From Caulobacter sp. (GTDB taxonomy: Bacteria > Pseudomonadota > Alphaproteobacteria > Caulobacterales > Caulobacteraceae), in contig JAUXVF010000018.1 of the NCBI GenBank assembly GCA_030680355.1, positions 50,832 to 114,831 on the forward strand: 64,000 nucleotides of DNA, in the 5' to 3' direction. The translations under genes and the position numbers were made by a program. The notes below the pieces were generated by a model. The model saw only the letters and a list, made by a program, of their open reading frames with translations. It was not told the origin of the DNA and made no database searches. Positions 18,205 to 27,805 of the stretch are shown piece by piece; the stretch's first letter is position 1; every line of letters begins with the position of its first letter.

Positions 18205-19560
18205 ATGAAGACGGATATTTCCGTGCTGGGGCGCGTGAGCAGGTTCCTGCGCGGCTTTCGGCGGGACGACGGCGCGGTCGCCGTGCAGTTCGCGCTGGTG
18301 GCGTTGCCGCTGGCGATCACCGTGTTTGGCGTCTTCGACGTCAGCCGGGCCTCCAACGAGAAGATGCACCTTCAGGACGCCCTCGACGCCGCGGCCCTGG
18401 CGGCGGCGCGATCGCCGGCGACGACCGACAGCCAGCTTCAGGCCATCGGCGCGTCGGTTCTGGCCGCTGACCTCTCGGTGTCGAAGGCGGTGCTCAAGTC
18501 ATCCAGCTTCAAACTGGAAGGCTCGAAGGTCGTCGCCACCGCCCAGGCGACAATCTCTCCCTATGTCGCGGGCCTCTGGCTCGACGGGGACATGGTGCTC
18601 GGCGCGGAGACGGAAGTGACCCGCTCGGCCAACAACCTCGAGGTCGCGCTGGCTCTGGACGTCACCGGCTCGATGTCCGGATCGAAGATCAGCGACCTCA
18701 AGGACGCGGCCAAGGAGCTGGTCGATCTGGTCGTCCAGGACGTTCAGACGCCCTACTACACCAAGCTGGCGATCGTTCCCTACTCGATGGGCGTCAACCT
18801 GGGCGGCTACGCCCAGGCCGCGCGCGGGTCCTACAGCAGCGGGACCTGCACCTCGCCCGGCTGTCAGAACTACAAGTTCACCAACGCCCGGGGCAATCTG
18901 GTGACCTTTCCGATCAGCACCTGCGTGACCGAACGCACGGGCTCCCAGGCCTACACGGACGCCGCGCCCGGCGGCGCGCCCGTGGGCCGCAATTATCCGA
19001 GCACGAACAATCCCTGCCCGTCGGCGACCATCATGCCGCTCTCGACGGACCGTTCGGCGCTTAAGAGCCGAATCGACGATCTGCAGGCGGCTGGGTCGAC
19101 GGCCGGCCAGATCGGGGTGGGGTGGGGCTGGTACATGGTCTCGCCGAACTTCGGCAGCCTGTGGCCCGCGGCCAGCCGTCCGGCGCCCTACGGCACGGAG
19201 AAGCTGCTCAAGGTCATGGTCCTGATGACCGACGGTGATTTCAACACCACCTATTGCAACGGCGTGATCAGCAAGGACGCTGGTTCGGGCAGCGGGTCCT
19301 CCAACGACAAGATCAACTGCAACGCCACCAACGGCGACGCCTTCGCCCAGGCCAAGACCCTGTGCACGAACATGAAGGCGGCCGGCGTGATCGTTTACAC
19401 CGTGGGGTTTGACGTTGGCGGGGCGCAACAGGCGCAGAACCTCCTGCAATCCTGCGCCACTGACGCCAAGCACGTCTATCTGCCCTCGTCGGGGGCCGCG
19501 CTGAAAGACGCCTTCCGCGCCATCGGCCAGGATATTTCCCAGCTTCGCCTGTCCCGCTGA
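18205..19560 (+). CDS. TadG-like von Willebrand factor A protein (array copy 1, no insert)
   Basis: 451 residues. A short cytoplasmic N-terminus (FLRGFRRDDGAVAVQFAL) and one transmembrane helix at about 27-48 fit TadE/TadG pilus-associated proteins (Tad_Flp domain). The A domain follows, with the metal-site motif DVTGSMSGSK at about 151 and MTDGDFNTTYC at about 343. Cysteines in CTSPGCQNY, STCVTER, NPCPS, YCNG, KINC and CTNM are conserved in all three array members and are probably disulfide-bonded in the periplasm. It lacks the repeat insert of copies 2 and 3, joining straight from AARGSYSSG to CTSPGCQ. No other tad genes are in the window. Confidence 0.85.
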   Translation: MKTDISVLGRVSRFLRGFRRDDGAVAVQFALVALPLAITVFGVFDVSRASNEKMHLQDALDAAALAAARSPATTDSQLQAIGASVLAADLSVSKAVLKSSSFKLEGSKVVATAQATISPYVAGLWLDGDMVLGAETEVTRSANNLEVALALDVTGSMSGSKISDLKDAAKELVDLVVQDVQTPYYTKLAIVPYSMGVNLGGYAQAARGSYSSGTCTSPGCQNYKFTNARGNLVTFPISTCVTERTGSQAYTDAAPGGAPVGRNYPSTNNPCPSATIMPLSTDRSALKSRIDDLQAAGSTAGQIGVGWGWYMVSPNFGSLWPAASRPAPYGTEKLLKVMVLMTDGDFNTTYCNGVISKDAGSGSGSSNDKINCNATNGDAFAQAKTLCTNMKAAGVIVYTVGFDVGGAQQAQNLLQSCATDAKHVYLPSSGAALKDAFRAIGQDISQLRLSR

Positions 19561-19605
19561 GCCACGCCGACCGGCAAGGCAATAACGCCGGATTCACTAC
19601 GTCCG

Positions 19606-19628
19606 TTTGCGGATTTCTCACCCTTTCC
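19606..19628 (+). promoter_or_regulatory. Shared upstream element (copy 2)
   Basis: TTTGCGGATTTCTCACCCT, closely similar to the element ahead of array copy 1, 35-57 bases before the second TadG-like start. Confidence 0.35.
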
Positions 19629-19662
19629 GCGCGATGATGAAAGATCGACAGGGTGACGGTCC

Positions 19663-21501
19663 ATGAATCGTGTTGCGAAGCGGTTTGACTCCCGGCCTGA
19701 AAAACCCGTCGTGGGCTTTCTCCGTCGATTCCGGAACGAGAGCGGCGCGGTCGCCATCTGGTTCGCCGTCCTGGCCCTGCCGCTGGCGGTGCTGTCCTTC
19801 GGGCTGATCGACGTCAATCGCGCCAGCGTCGAGAAACGCTACCTCCAGGACGCCCTGGACGCCGCCACCCTGCTGGCCGCCCGCTCGACCGCTGCAACGG
19901 ACAGCCAGCTGCAGAGCATTGGAGCCGCCGCCATGGCCGCCCAGCTCAGCGGTAGCAGTCAGGCCAAGCTGACCTCCACCAGTTTCACGGTCGTCGGCAC
20001 CAAGATCACCGGCACCGCCGTGGCGACGGTCAAGCCCGTCATCGCCAACCTCTGGCTCAAGGGCGACATGACCGTCGGGGCAAAGGCTGAGGTGATCCGC
20101 GCCTCGACCAACCTGGAAGTGGCCGTGGTGCTCGACATAACCGGCTCGATGTCGGGCTCCCGGATCACCGATCTCAAGACGGCGGCGACCGACCTGATCG
20201 ACATGGTCGTGTCCGATGTCCAGACGCCCTACTATTCGAAGGCCGCCATCGTTCCCTATTCGGTGGGCGTCAACGTCGGCGCCTACGCGGCGTCTGCCCG
20301 GGGCGCGGTGACGGCCGGCAAGACCATCACCGCAGCCTCGTGGGCGACCGGGACCGCGAAGACGATCACCGGCTCGACCAAGGCCAACCCGGTCGTGATC
20401 ACCTCCAACGGCCACGGCTTCAGCAACGGCGACGTTGTCTGGATCACCGGCGTCAAGGGGATGACCCAGCTCAACGATCGCGCCTACACGGTCGCCAACA
20501 AGTCGACCAACTCGTTCCAGCTCTCGGGCGTCAACGGGTCGAGCTACAGCACCTACAGCTCGGCTGGAACGGTCCAGAAATGTCAGGTTTCCGACTGTTC
20601 GATCGTGATCACGTCCACCGCGCACGGCTTCAATAACGGCGACAGGGTTCAGATCACCGGGGTCAACGGCATGACCCAGATCAACAACACGACGTTCACG
20701 GTGGCCAACAAGGCGACGAACACGTTTTCCCTGTCGGGGGTCAACGGGGCCGGCTACGGGACCTACAGCTCCGGCGGCACGGCCTACTGCGTCATGGCCG
20801 GCTGCCAATACTACGAGTTTACCAGCGCGACCGGGAGCACCGAGGTCTTCGGTATAAGCACCTGCGTCACCGAACGGATCGGGCTGAGCGCCGCGACCGA
20901 TGTCGCACCGAGCGGGTCTCCGGTCGGGCGCAACTACCCCAGCACGAGCAATCCCTGCCCGTCGGCTTCGATCACGCCGCTGACCAGCGACAAGGTCGCC
21001 CTGAAGAGCCAGATCAACAGCTTCTCGGCGACCGGCTCCACGGCCGGTCAGATTGGTGTCGCCTGGGGCTGGTTCATGGTCTCGCCGAACTTCGCCTACC
21101 TCTGGCCGAGCGGCCGTCAGCCCGCCGCTTACGGGACCAAGGAGTTGGTGAAGGCCGTGGTGATCATGACCGACGGCGACTTCAACACGCCCTACTGCAA
21201 CGGCGTCATCGCCAAGAACGCGGGAACCGGCAGCGGATCGAGTTCCGACAAGATCAACTGCAACGCCACCAACGGAGACCCGGTGAGCCAGGCCCTGACC
21301 ATCTGTACGAACATGAAAGCCAAGGGCGTGGTGGTCTATACGGTCGGCTTCGACGTCGACAAAGGCAGCAGCGCCGAGACCCTGATGAAGGGCTGCGCGA
21401 CGTCGACCGCTCACGTCTACCTTCCTTCGAGCGGCGGCGCCCTGAAGGACGCCTTCGCCGCGATCGGACGTGACATCATGAAACTGAGATTGTCGAAGTA
21501 G
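19663..21501 (+). CDS. TadG-like von Willebrand factor A protein with two inserted FCCH-like repeats (copy 2)
   Basis: 612 residues. N-terminal basic segment, transmembrane helix at about 30-52 and the A domain (DITGSMSGSR at about 158, MTDGDFNTPYC near 500) match copy 1. Between the early A domain and the GCQYYEFT block is an insert of roughly 160 residues, about 215-376, with two tandem repeats: GHGFSNGDVVWITGVKGMTQ and AHGFNNGDRVQITGVNGMTQ, each ending near SGVNG...YS. These resemble the FCCH-like repeats seen in phage and adhesin proteins. Two cysteines bracket the second repeat (QKCQVSDC and AYCVMAGC). Likely anchored in the inner membrane with a periplasmic or extracellular domain. Confidence 0.85.
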   Translation: MNRVAKRFDSRPEKPVVGFLRRFRNESGAVAIWFAVLALPLAVLSFGLIDVNRASVEKRYLQDALDAATLLAARSTAATDSQLQSIGAAAMAAQLSGSSQAKLTSTSFTVVGTKITGTAVATVKPVIANLWLKGDMTVGAKAEVIRASTNLEVAVVLDITGSMSGSRITDLKTAATDLIDMVVSDVQTPYYSKAAIVPYSVGVNVGAYAASARGAVTAGKTITAASWATGTAKTITGSTKANPVVITSNGHGFSNGDVVWITGVKGMTQLNDRAYTVANKSTNSFQLSGVNGSSYSTYSSAGTVQKCQVSDCSIVITSTAHGFNNGDRVQITGVNGMTQINNTTFTVANKATNTFSLSGVNGAGYGTYSSGGTAYCVMAGCQYYEFTSATGSTEVFGISTCVTERIGLSAATDVAPSGSPVGRNYPSTSNPCPSASITPLTSDKVALKSQINSFSATGSTAGQIGVAWGWFMVSPNFAYLWPSGRQPAAYGTKELVKAVVIMTDGDFNTPYCNGVIAKNAGTGSGSSSDKINCNATNGDPVSQALTICTNMKAKGVVVYTVGFDVDKGSSAETLMKGCATSTAHVYLPSSGGALKDAFAAIGRDIMKLRLSK

Positions 21502-21631
21502 ATATCGCTCCGGCCCGGGTCGCGAGGCTCGGCATTCGCCGTAGTCATCGAGCCTATGGACGGCCGGACTCGCGACGCCCAAGCCGATAGTCTCTGAGCG
21601 TCTCGGCGTCTGCTTGCCGAAAATAGGCGGC

Positions 21632-21655
21632 TTTGTTCGCTTTTCCCTTACCCTA
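21632..21655 (+). promoter_or_regulatory. Shared upstream element (copy 3)
   Basis: TTTGTTCGCTTTTCCCTTACCCT, a looser match to the elements before copies 1 and 2, 36-59 bases before the third TadG-like start. Confidence 0.3.
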
Positions 21656-21690
21656 TCGCGTCATCCTTGTGGCCGAAGGGGTGAATTGTC

Positions 21691-23520
21691 ATGACCGATG
21701 CCACGCATCGACCCGCCTTCAGGCTCCCGATGTCTGTCGCGCGATTTCTCCGACGGTTCCGCCATGAGAGCGGCGCGGTGGCCATCTGGTTCGCCGTCAT
21801 GGCTCTGCCCCTGGCGGTGCTGTCCTTCGGCCTGATCGACGTCAACAGGGCCAGCGTCGAGAAACGCCACCTGCAGGACGCCCTGGACGCCGCCACCCTG
21901 TTGGCTGCCCGCTCCACCGCCGCGACCGACAAACAGATCCAGGCCATCGGCGCCGAAGCCCTGGCCGCCCAGCTCAACGGTCGAAAGAACGCCGACCTGT
22001 CGTCGGTCGTCTTCACGATCGTCGGGTCCAAGGTCACGGGCACGGCCAGCGCCAGCGTCACGCCAGTGATCGCCAACCTCTGGCTCCAGGGCGACATGAG
22101 CGTCGGCGCCCGGGCCGAGGTGATCCGCGCCTCGACCAACCTCGAAGTGGCGCTGGTGCTCGACATCACCGGCTCGATGTCAGGCTCGAAGATCAGGGAC
22201 CTCAAGGACGCGGCCAAGGACCTGATCGACATGGTCGTGGCCGATGTCCAGTCGCCCTACTATTCCAAGGCGGCCATCGTGCCCTATTCGATCGGCGTGA
22301 ACCTCGGCGGTTACGCCGCGGCCGCCCGCGGCCCGGTTCGCGGCGGAACGATCACCGACGCGTCCTGGTCCGAGGGCTCGGCCAAGTCGATCAACGGCGT
22401 CACCAAGGGCAATCCGCCGACGATCAAGGTCAATAACCATGGTTTCAGCGACGGCGACGTCGTCTGGGTGACCGGGGTTTCCGGCTCATGGAGCATCAAT
22501 GACCGCGCCTACACCGTGGCCAACAGGACCGCCAACACACTCCAGCTCCTCGGCCATCCGGGCAACAAGTTCAACAGCTACAGGTCCGGCGGCAAGATCC
22601 AGAAGTGCAAGGTCAGCGACTGCTCCATCGTGATCACGGCGAGCAATCACGGCCTTCCCAACGGCGGGCAGGTGTATATCGACGGCGTGAAGGGCATGAC
22701 CGAGATCAACGATCGGACATTCACCGTCGGCGACAGGACGACCAACAGCTTCAGCCTGTCTGGCGTCAACGGCGCCGACTATGACGCCTACAGGTCGGGC
22801 GGGACGGCGAGCTGCACCGAGCTGGGCTGCCTCTACTACGAATTCACCAACGCCAGGGGCGACAAGCGCGTCTTCGAAATCAGCGACTGCGTCACCGAAC
22901 GCACGGGCCTGGGCGCCTATATCGACGCCTCGCCCAACGGCTCGCCGGTCGGCCTGAACTATCCCAGTCCAAGCAACCCCTGCCCGTCGGCGACGATCAC
23001 GCCGCTGACCAGCGACCGGTCGGCGCTGAAGAGCCGGATCGACAGCTTCTCCGCCGCGGGCTCCACGGCCGGTCAGATCGGGGTGGCCTGGGGCTGGTAC
23101 ATGGTCTCGCCAAACTTCGCCTACCTCTGGCCCAGCGCCAGCCAGCCAGCGGCGTACGGGACCAAGGAACTGGTGAAGGCGGTGGTGATCATGACCGACG
23201 GCGACTTCAACACGCCTTACTGCAACGGGGTTGTCGCCAGGGACGCCGCCAACGGATCGAGTTCCGACAAGATCAACTGCAACGCCACCAACGGCGACCC
23301 GGTGAGCCAGGCCCTGGCGCTGTGCACCAACATGAAGGCCAAGGGCGTGGTGGTTTACACAGTCGGTTTCGACGTGAGGTCCGGCAGCAGCGCCGAGACG
23401 CTGATGAAGGGCTGCGCCACCAGCGCCGCCCATGTCTACCTGCCGTCCGGCGGCGGCGCCCTGAAGGACGCCTTCGCCGCCATCGGGCGGGACATCATGA
23501 AGCTGAGGCTGTCGAAATAG
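21691..23520 (+). CDS. TadG-like von Willebrand factor A protein with two inserted FCCH-like repeats (copy 3)
   Basis: 609 residues, same layout as copy 2 and closest to it: transmembrane helix at about 30-52, DITGSMSGSK at about 157, insert at about 213-372, MTDGDFNTPYC near 500 and identical C-terminal SAETLMKGCATS and RDIMKLRLSK. The repeats are more diverged than in copy 2: NNHGFSDGDVVWVTGVSG and SNHGLPNGGQVYIDGVKG. The end-to-end match with copy 2 points to recent duplication followed by change concentrated in the insert. Same strand, 189 bases after copy 2. Confidence 0.85.
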   Translation: MTDATHRPAFRLPMSVARFLRRFRHESGAVAIWFAVMALPLAVLSFGLIDVNRASVEKRHLQDALDAATLLAARSTAATDKQIQAIGAEALAAQLNGRKNADLSSVVFTIVGSKVTGTASASVTPVIANLWLQGDMSVGARAEVIRASTNLEVALVLDITGSMSGSKIRDLKDAAKDLIDMVVADVQSPYYSKAAIVPYSIGVNLGGYAAAARGPVRGGTITDASWSEGSAKSINGVTKGNPPTIKVNNHGFSDGDVVWVTGVSGSWSINDRAYTVANRTANTLQLLGHPGNKFNSYRSGGKIQKCKVSDCSIVITASNHGLPNGGQVYIDGVKGMTEINDRTFTVGDRTTNSFSLSGVNGADYDAYRSGGTASCTELGCLYYEFTNARGDKRVFEISDCVTERTGLGAYIDASPNGSPVGLNYPSPSNPCPSATITPLTSDRSALKSRIDSFSAAGSTAGQIGVAWGWYMVSPNFAYLWPSASQPAAYGTKELVKAVVIMTDGDFNTPYCNGVVARDAANGSSSDKINCNATNGDPVSQALALCTNMKAKGVVVYTVGFDVRSGSSAETLMKGCATSAAHVYLPSGGGALKDAFAAIGRDIMKLRLSK

Positions 23521-23550
23521 GCGCCGGGGCGCCCGGGCCCGGTGTCGGCG

Positions 23551-25995
23551 TCAAGCACCCTGGGCGCTGATCGCGATCGCTTCGTCGGGCCGCTGGGCGC
23601 AGGCCGCTTCGAGGGCGCCAAACAGGGCGTCGGCGGAGACAGGCTTGCTCAGATGGCCATCGGCCCCGACCGCCATCGACGCGGCCACGTGCTCGGGGAG
23701 GGCGTTGGCCGAGAGCGCCCAGATCGGGGTTGAACGCCGCGATCCGGCCGCTTCGATCGCCCGGATCGCGGCGATCGCCGTCAGTCCGTCCATCACCGGC
23801 ATCTGCATGTCCATCAGGATCAGGTCAAAGCACCCTTCCCGGGCAGCCTGGACCGCCTCGGCGCCGTTCTCGACGCTGCTCAACTCGACGCCGGTTCCGG
23901 CGAAGAGCAACTCGACCACCTTTCGGTTGATCGGGTGATCCTCGGCCAGCAGCACCCGCGGCGGACGCGACTCGTCCAGCGCCGGCAGGATCGGCGTGGC
24001 CTTCTGGGCCAGGGGCTCCAGCGCGCCCGGGAGATTGACGGTCAAGGTGAAGCGCGAGCCTGATCCCGGCGTCGACTCCGCCTGAAGGACGCCGCCCATG
24101 GCCTCAGCCAGGGCGCGGGAGATGGCCAGGCCCAGGCCCGTGCCGCCGAAGCGCCGGGTGATGGAGCCGTCAGCCTGTTCGAACCGCTGGAAGAGCCGCG
24201 CCTTAACATCGGCGCTGAATCCAATACCGGTGTCGCTGACAACGACGAACAACCCGCCCTCGCCATCGACCCCGGCCTCGAGCCGGATATGGCCGGTGGT
24301 GGTGAATTTCACGGCGTTGGAGAGAAGGTTGGAGATCACCTGACGGAGACGCACGGCGTCGCCCAGGTAGGCGTCGCCGATCGCCGGATCGATGGCCAGC
24401 TGGAAATCGAGTCCCTTGTCGACGGCGCCGGGCTGGAACAGGGCGGCCGCCGACTTGAGACAGGCGACGAAATCGAATGGCTCCGGTTTCAGCTCCAATC
24501 GGCCCGATTCAATTCGGGCCAGGTCGAGAATGTCGGCCAGCAGAGCCTCGAGGGTCTGGCCGGAGGTCTCGATCAATCCCACCATTTCCGACTGGGCGGT
24601 GTTGAGTTCGGTGCGCGCCAGGGCGGCGGTGACCCCCATCACGCCATTGAGCGGCGTGCGGATCTCATGGCTCATATTGGCCAGGAATTCGCTCTTGGCC
24701 CGGTTCGCCGCTTCGGCCATTTGCCGCGCGCGCTCGGTCGCCGCCTCGACCTGTTTACGGCCGGTGATATTCTTGAGTACGCCCAGAACGCCGTTGACCT
24801 GACCGTCGTCGCCAAGGATCAACTCGGCGGCGGAGAAGGCCCACACTTCCCGACCATCGGGCGTGTTCATCCGGTAGTCGGTCCGGAAGGGGCGACCATC
24901 CTTGAGGTGTTGTTCCCAGCACGCGACAGCGGCGTCCCGGTCATCGGGATGGACGGTGACCCACATGTCGCGGGCGACGTCGTCAAAGGTCATCGCGCCG
25001 CCGAAAAAAGTGTCGGCCGCGCCGTCGTAGGTCAGCGTCCTGGTTGTGTAGTCGACCTCGTAGACAAGCACCTCGGCGATCTCCAGCGCCAGTTTGAGAC
25101 GCTTCTCCGAACGTTTGGCGCGTTGCAGAGACTCGATCACATCGGTGATGTCGTGGCTCATCGAGATCAGGCCGCCGATCTGCCCTTCCCCGTCACGCCA
25201 AGGGCCGATCGCGACCCGCAGCCAGCGATCCGAGCCATCCGATCTGGGGGCTCGCACCTGGTCGGCGGTGACCATTTCGCCGGCGAGGCACTGGTCGTAG
25301 GCCGCGCGGAATCCGGCAAAGGAGGCTGGAAAAACTTCCCCCATCGTCCGGCCGAGGGCGTCAGCCTCGGCTACAGCCTTCTCCCGCACCCATTGGTCGT
25401 TGACATAGAGGTAGCGCAAATCGCGATCTGTCATCGACAGCGATACGGGCGAGGCGTGCATGACGGCGTCCTTCAGGGACGTCGCCGCGCGGGCCTTGCG
25501 TTCGGCGACCTCGGCCTGCCGCTGCGCCCGCAGTCGTTCGATGGCGTCCCCCAGCAGGGCCGCGAGGTCGACAAGGGTGGCCACGACCACTTCGTCGCGG
25601 GCCCAGGGCTCGTTGTTGATGATGCACAGGCCGCCCAGCCGCACGCCATTCGAAAGAATGATCGGCGCCACCGCGTAGCCGCGGACGAAGGGCCAGCCGG
25701 TGACCCAGGCGTGGTCGGGGGCGTCGGCCCTGGCGTCCTCGAGCCAAAACGGCTCTTCGTCATTCAGGTGCCGGGCTGTCGTGGATTCGGCCATGGGAGC
25801 CGTTGAGTAGGGCAGGTCGTCGAGACCGCACTGCCAGACGTGGTCCTCCTCGACCAGCAGGACATAGGCGTAGGGCGCGCCCGAGGCGCGCCGGGCAAGG
25901 CGGGTCACCCGGTCGATCACCGGTTTCAGGGCGTTCAGATCAAGCGAGCGGATTTCCGCCACACGCGCGGCGTCGCTCGGCGCAGTCGGTGCCAT
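23551..25995 (-). CDS. Hybrid sensor histidine kinase (GAF-PAS-PAS-HisKA-HATPase-REC)
   Basis: 814 residues without transmembrane segments, so a cytoplasmic sensor. Approximate order: GAF (25-165, AYVLLVEEDHVWQCG), PAS (175-290), PAS (300-420, with the PAC-like GVLGVLKNITGRK), HisKA with H-box FLANMSHEIRTPLNG (about 445), HATPase (NLLSNAVKF, VSDTGIGF, GGTGLGLAIS) and a C-terminal receiver (VLLAEDHPINRK, LILMDMQMPVMDG with the phospho-acceptor Asp). The histidine likely passes phosphate to its own receiver and on to an unlinked phosphotransferase. No partner regulator is adjacent. It is convergent with TadG copy 3. Confidence 0.93.
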   Translation of the reverse strand: MAPTAPSDAARVAEIRSLDLNALKPVIDRVTRLARRASGAPYAYVLLVEEDHVWQCGLDDLPYSTAPMAESTTARHLNDEEPFWLEDARADAPDHAWVTGWPFVRGYAVAPIILSNGVRLGGLCIINNEPWARDEVVVATLVDLAALLGDAIERLRAQRQAEVAERKARAATSLKDAVMHASPVSLSMTDRDLRYLYVNDQWVREKAVAEADALGRTMGEVFPASFAGFRAAYDQCLAGEMVTADQVRAPRSDGSDRWLRVAIGPWRDGEGQIGGLISMSHDITDVIESLQRAKRSEKRLKLALEIAEVLVYEVDYTTRTLTYDGAADTFFGGAMTFDDVARDMWVTVHPDDRDAAVACWEQHLKDGRPFRTDYRMNTPDGREVWAFSAAELILGDDGQVNGVLGVLKNITGRKQVEAATERARQMAEAANRAKSEFLANMSHEIRTPLNGVMGVTAALARTELNTAQSEMVGLIETSGQTLEALLADILDLARIESGRLELKPEPFDFVACLKSAAALFQPGAVDKGLDFQLAIDPAIGDAYLGDAVRLRQVISNLLSNAVKFTTTGHIRLEAGVDGEGGLFVVVSDTGIGFSADVKARLFQRFEQADGSITRRFGGTGLGLAISRALAEAMGGVLQAESTPGSGSRFTLTVNLPGALEPLAQKATPILPALDESRPPRVLLAEDHPINRKVVELLFAGTGVELSSVENGAEAVQAAREGCFDLILMDMQMPVMDGLTAIAAIRAIEAAGSRRSTPIWALSANALPEHVAASMAVGADGHLSKPVSADALFGALEAACAQRPDEAIAISAQGA

Positions 25996-26065
25996 TCCGT
26001 TCCCTCATTTTTGTCTGTTCGAGACCATGCAGGGACAGGGTTAACTCCGAATGACCGGCGTTCGC

Positions 26066-27016
26066 TTAAAGCAGTTTAATCTCCTTGAGCCGCTGCGTCA
26101 GAAAGGCGTTGGCCGTCAGCGGATCCGGGTAGCGGTCGGGATTTTCCGCCGTGGCGCAGCCGGGCAGGGTTCTGATCTCATAGTCCGGCGCGAAATGCAG
26201 GAAGAAGGGCGTCGAATAGCGCGCCACGCCACGGCGTTCCGGCGGCGGGTTGACCACCCGGTGGATGGTCGAGGGCAGGACATGGTTGGTGGCCCGCTCC
26301 AGCATGTCGCCGATGTTGCAGACCAGGCAGCCGGGCGGCGGATTGATGGGCAGCCACTGCCCGTCGCGGTCCTTGACCTCCAGCCCGCCTTCCTCGGCGC
26401 CCAGCAGCAGGGTGATGGCGTTGATGTCCCCGTGGGCGCCCGCCCGTTCCCCGGTGGCGTCCAGCGGGATCGGCGGATAGTGCAGAAGGCGCAACACGCT
26501 GTTACCCTCGCCCACGGCGTCATCGAACTGGTGGCGCGGCAGGTTCAGGTAGTGGGCGATGGCCTGCAGAACGCGGACGCCAAAGCTGTCCAGCGCCGCG
26601 TAGAGCCAGGCGACCTTGTCGTGGAAATCCGCGACCTCCGCGGGCCAGACGTTGTCGGGCATGACGTCCCGATAGCGGTGGCCGGGCGGCAGGTCGCGGC
26701 CCATGTGCCAGAATTCCTTGAGGTCGAAATGGGTCGCGCCCTTGGCGGTTTCGATGCCGAACGGGATGTAGCCGCGCTGCCCGCCCTTGCTGACGGCGTA
26801 TTGTTTCTTCACCGCGTCGGGCAGGGCGAAGAAGCGTTTGGCGGCGTCGATGGCCGCGTCAATCTTCCGCTGATCCAGGTCGTAGTCGGAAATCACCGCG
26901 AAGCCGTAGCGGCGGAAGCTGTCGCCGAGCGCCGTCGAAAAGCCTTCGAAGTCGGCGTCATAGCGGGTGAACGAGACGGGCTCGATGGCGGAGGCTGCGG
27001 TCTGGGTGTCGGTCAT
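26066..27016 (-). CDS. 2-oxoglutarate/Fe(II)-dependent oxygenase, isopenicillin N synthase-like
   Basis: 316 residues. N-terminal DIOX_N domain (FEGFSTALGDSFRRYGFAV) and C-terminal double-stranded beta-helix with the iron ligands HxD (GAHGDINAIT) and distal H (PSTIHRVVNPPP), plus RYSTPFF supplying the RxS 2-oxoglutarate contact. The family oxidises varied small molecules; the substrate here is unknown. It is divergent from the OmpA-like gene. Confidence 0.9.
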   Translation of the reverse strand: MTDTQTAASAIEPVSFTRYDADFEGFSTALGDSFRRYGFAVISDYDLDQRKIDAAIDAAKRFFALPDAVKKQYAVSKGGQRGYIPFGIETAKGATHFDLKEFWHMGRDLPPGHRYRDVMPDNVWPAEVADFHDKVAWLYAALDSFGVRVLQAIAHYLNLPRHQFDDAVGEGNSVLRLLHYPPIPLDATGERAGAHGDINAITLLLGAEEGGLEVKDRDGQWLPINPPPGCLVCNIGDMLERATNHVLPSTIHRVVNPPPERRGVARYSTPFFLHFAPDYEIRTLPGCATAENPDRYPDPLTANAFLTQRLKEIKLL

Positions 27017-27119
27017 GGTCGATAATTACACCGCTGTTGCGTTTAGCGCACGGGAGATGATGGAACCTTTGGCAGCCCCGGGCATTGATAAACGAACCCA
27101 GTTTTCCGGAGACTACCCC

Positions 27120-27794
27120 ATGCTGAACAAAACGGCTCTCGCCGCCTGTCTGCTCGCCGCGACCGCTCTCGGCGCCTGCACCACCATCGATCCCTATTCG
27201 GGCCAGACCGTCCGCAACAACACCGGCACGGGCGCCATCGCCGGCGCGGTCGGCGGCGCTCTGCTCGGTTACCTGACCAACACCAGCGACGGCGAACAGG
27301 GCCGCAAGAACGCCCTGATCGGGGCCGGGGTTGGCGCGCTCGGCGGCGCGGCGGTCGGTAACTACATGGACAAGCAGCAGGCCGAGCTCAGCCGCGAACT
27401 GGCCGGCACCGGCGTCAGCGTCACCCGTCAGGGCGACAACCTGATCCTCAACATGCCCAGCGACGTCACCTTCGGCGTCGATCAGGCGGATATTCAATCC
27501 CAGTTCTACAAGGTTCTGGACGGCGTCGGGGTCATCCTGAACCGCTATCCCCAGACCCTGGTCGACATCACGGGCCATGCCGATTCCACCGGTGACGACG
27601 CCTACAATCAACGTCTGTCGGAGCGTCGCGCCAGCGCCGTCGCCTACTACCTGACCACCAACGGCCGGGTGCTGCGCGACCGTCTCTATGTGCAGGGTCG
27701 CGGCGAAAGCCAGCCGATCGCCAGCAACGCGACGGCCGAAGGCCGGTCGCAGAACCGGCGGGTCGAGATCGTGGTTCGCCCGTTCCGCGGCTAG
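27120..27794 (+). CDS. OmpA family lipoprotein with glycine-zipper region
   Basis: 224 residues from the ATG at 27120. The signal peptide ends with the lipobox LGAC, so it is a lipoprotein. A glycine-zipper segment (GAIAGAVGGALLGYL, GAGVGALGGAAVGNYM) follows, then a peptidoglycan-binding OmpA domain (DITGHADSTGDDAYNQRLS with the Asp and Arg used for diaminopimelate contact). It probably tethers the outer membrane to the cell wall. The long track ORF from 26967 overlaps the divergent oxygenase gene and is rejected. Confidence 0.92.
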   Translation: MLNKTALAACLLAATALGACTTIDPYSGQTVRNNTGTGAIAGAVGGALLGYLTNTSDGEQGRKNALIGAGVGALGGAAVGNYMDKQQAELSRELAGTGVSVTRQGDNLILNMPSDVTFGVDQADIQSQFYKVLDGVGVILNRYPQTLVDITGHADSTGDDAYNQRLSERRASAVAYYLTTNGRVLRDRLYVQGRGESQPIASNATAEGRSQNRRVEIVVRPFRG

Positions 27795-27805
27795 ATCGTC
27801 AGGAG

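Noticed and set aside
19618-21582. 654-residue antisense ORF over TadG copy 2
   Set aside because: It covers the coding strand of a clear gene, and its sequence is an arginine/valine-rich reflection without recognisable domains.
26078-26092. TTAA-N6-TTAA pair resembling a CtrA site
   Set aside because: Spacing is six rather than seven and the motif lies within the last codons of the oxygenase gene, so it is best explained as coding sequence.
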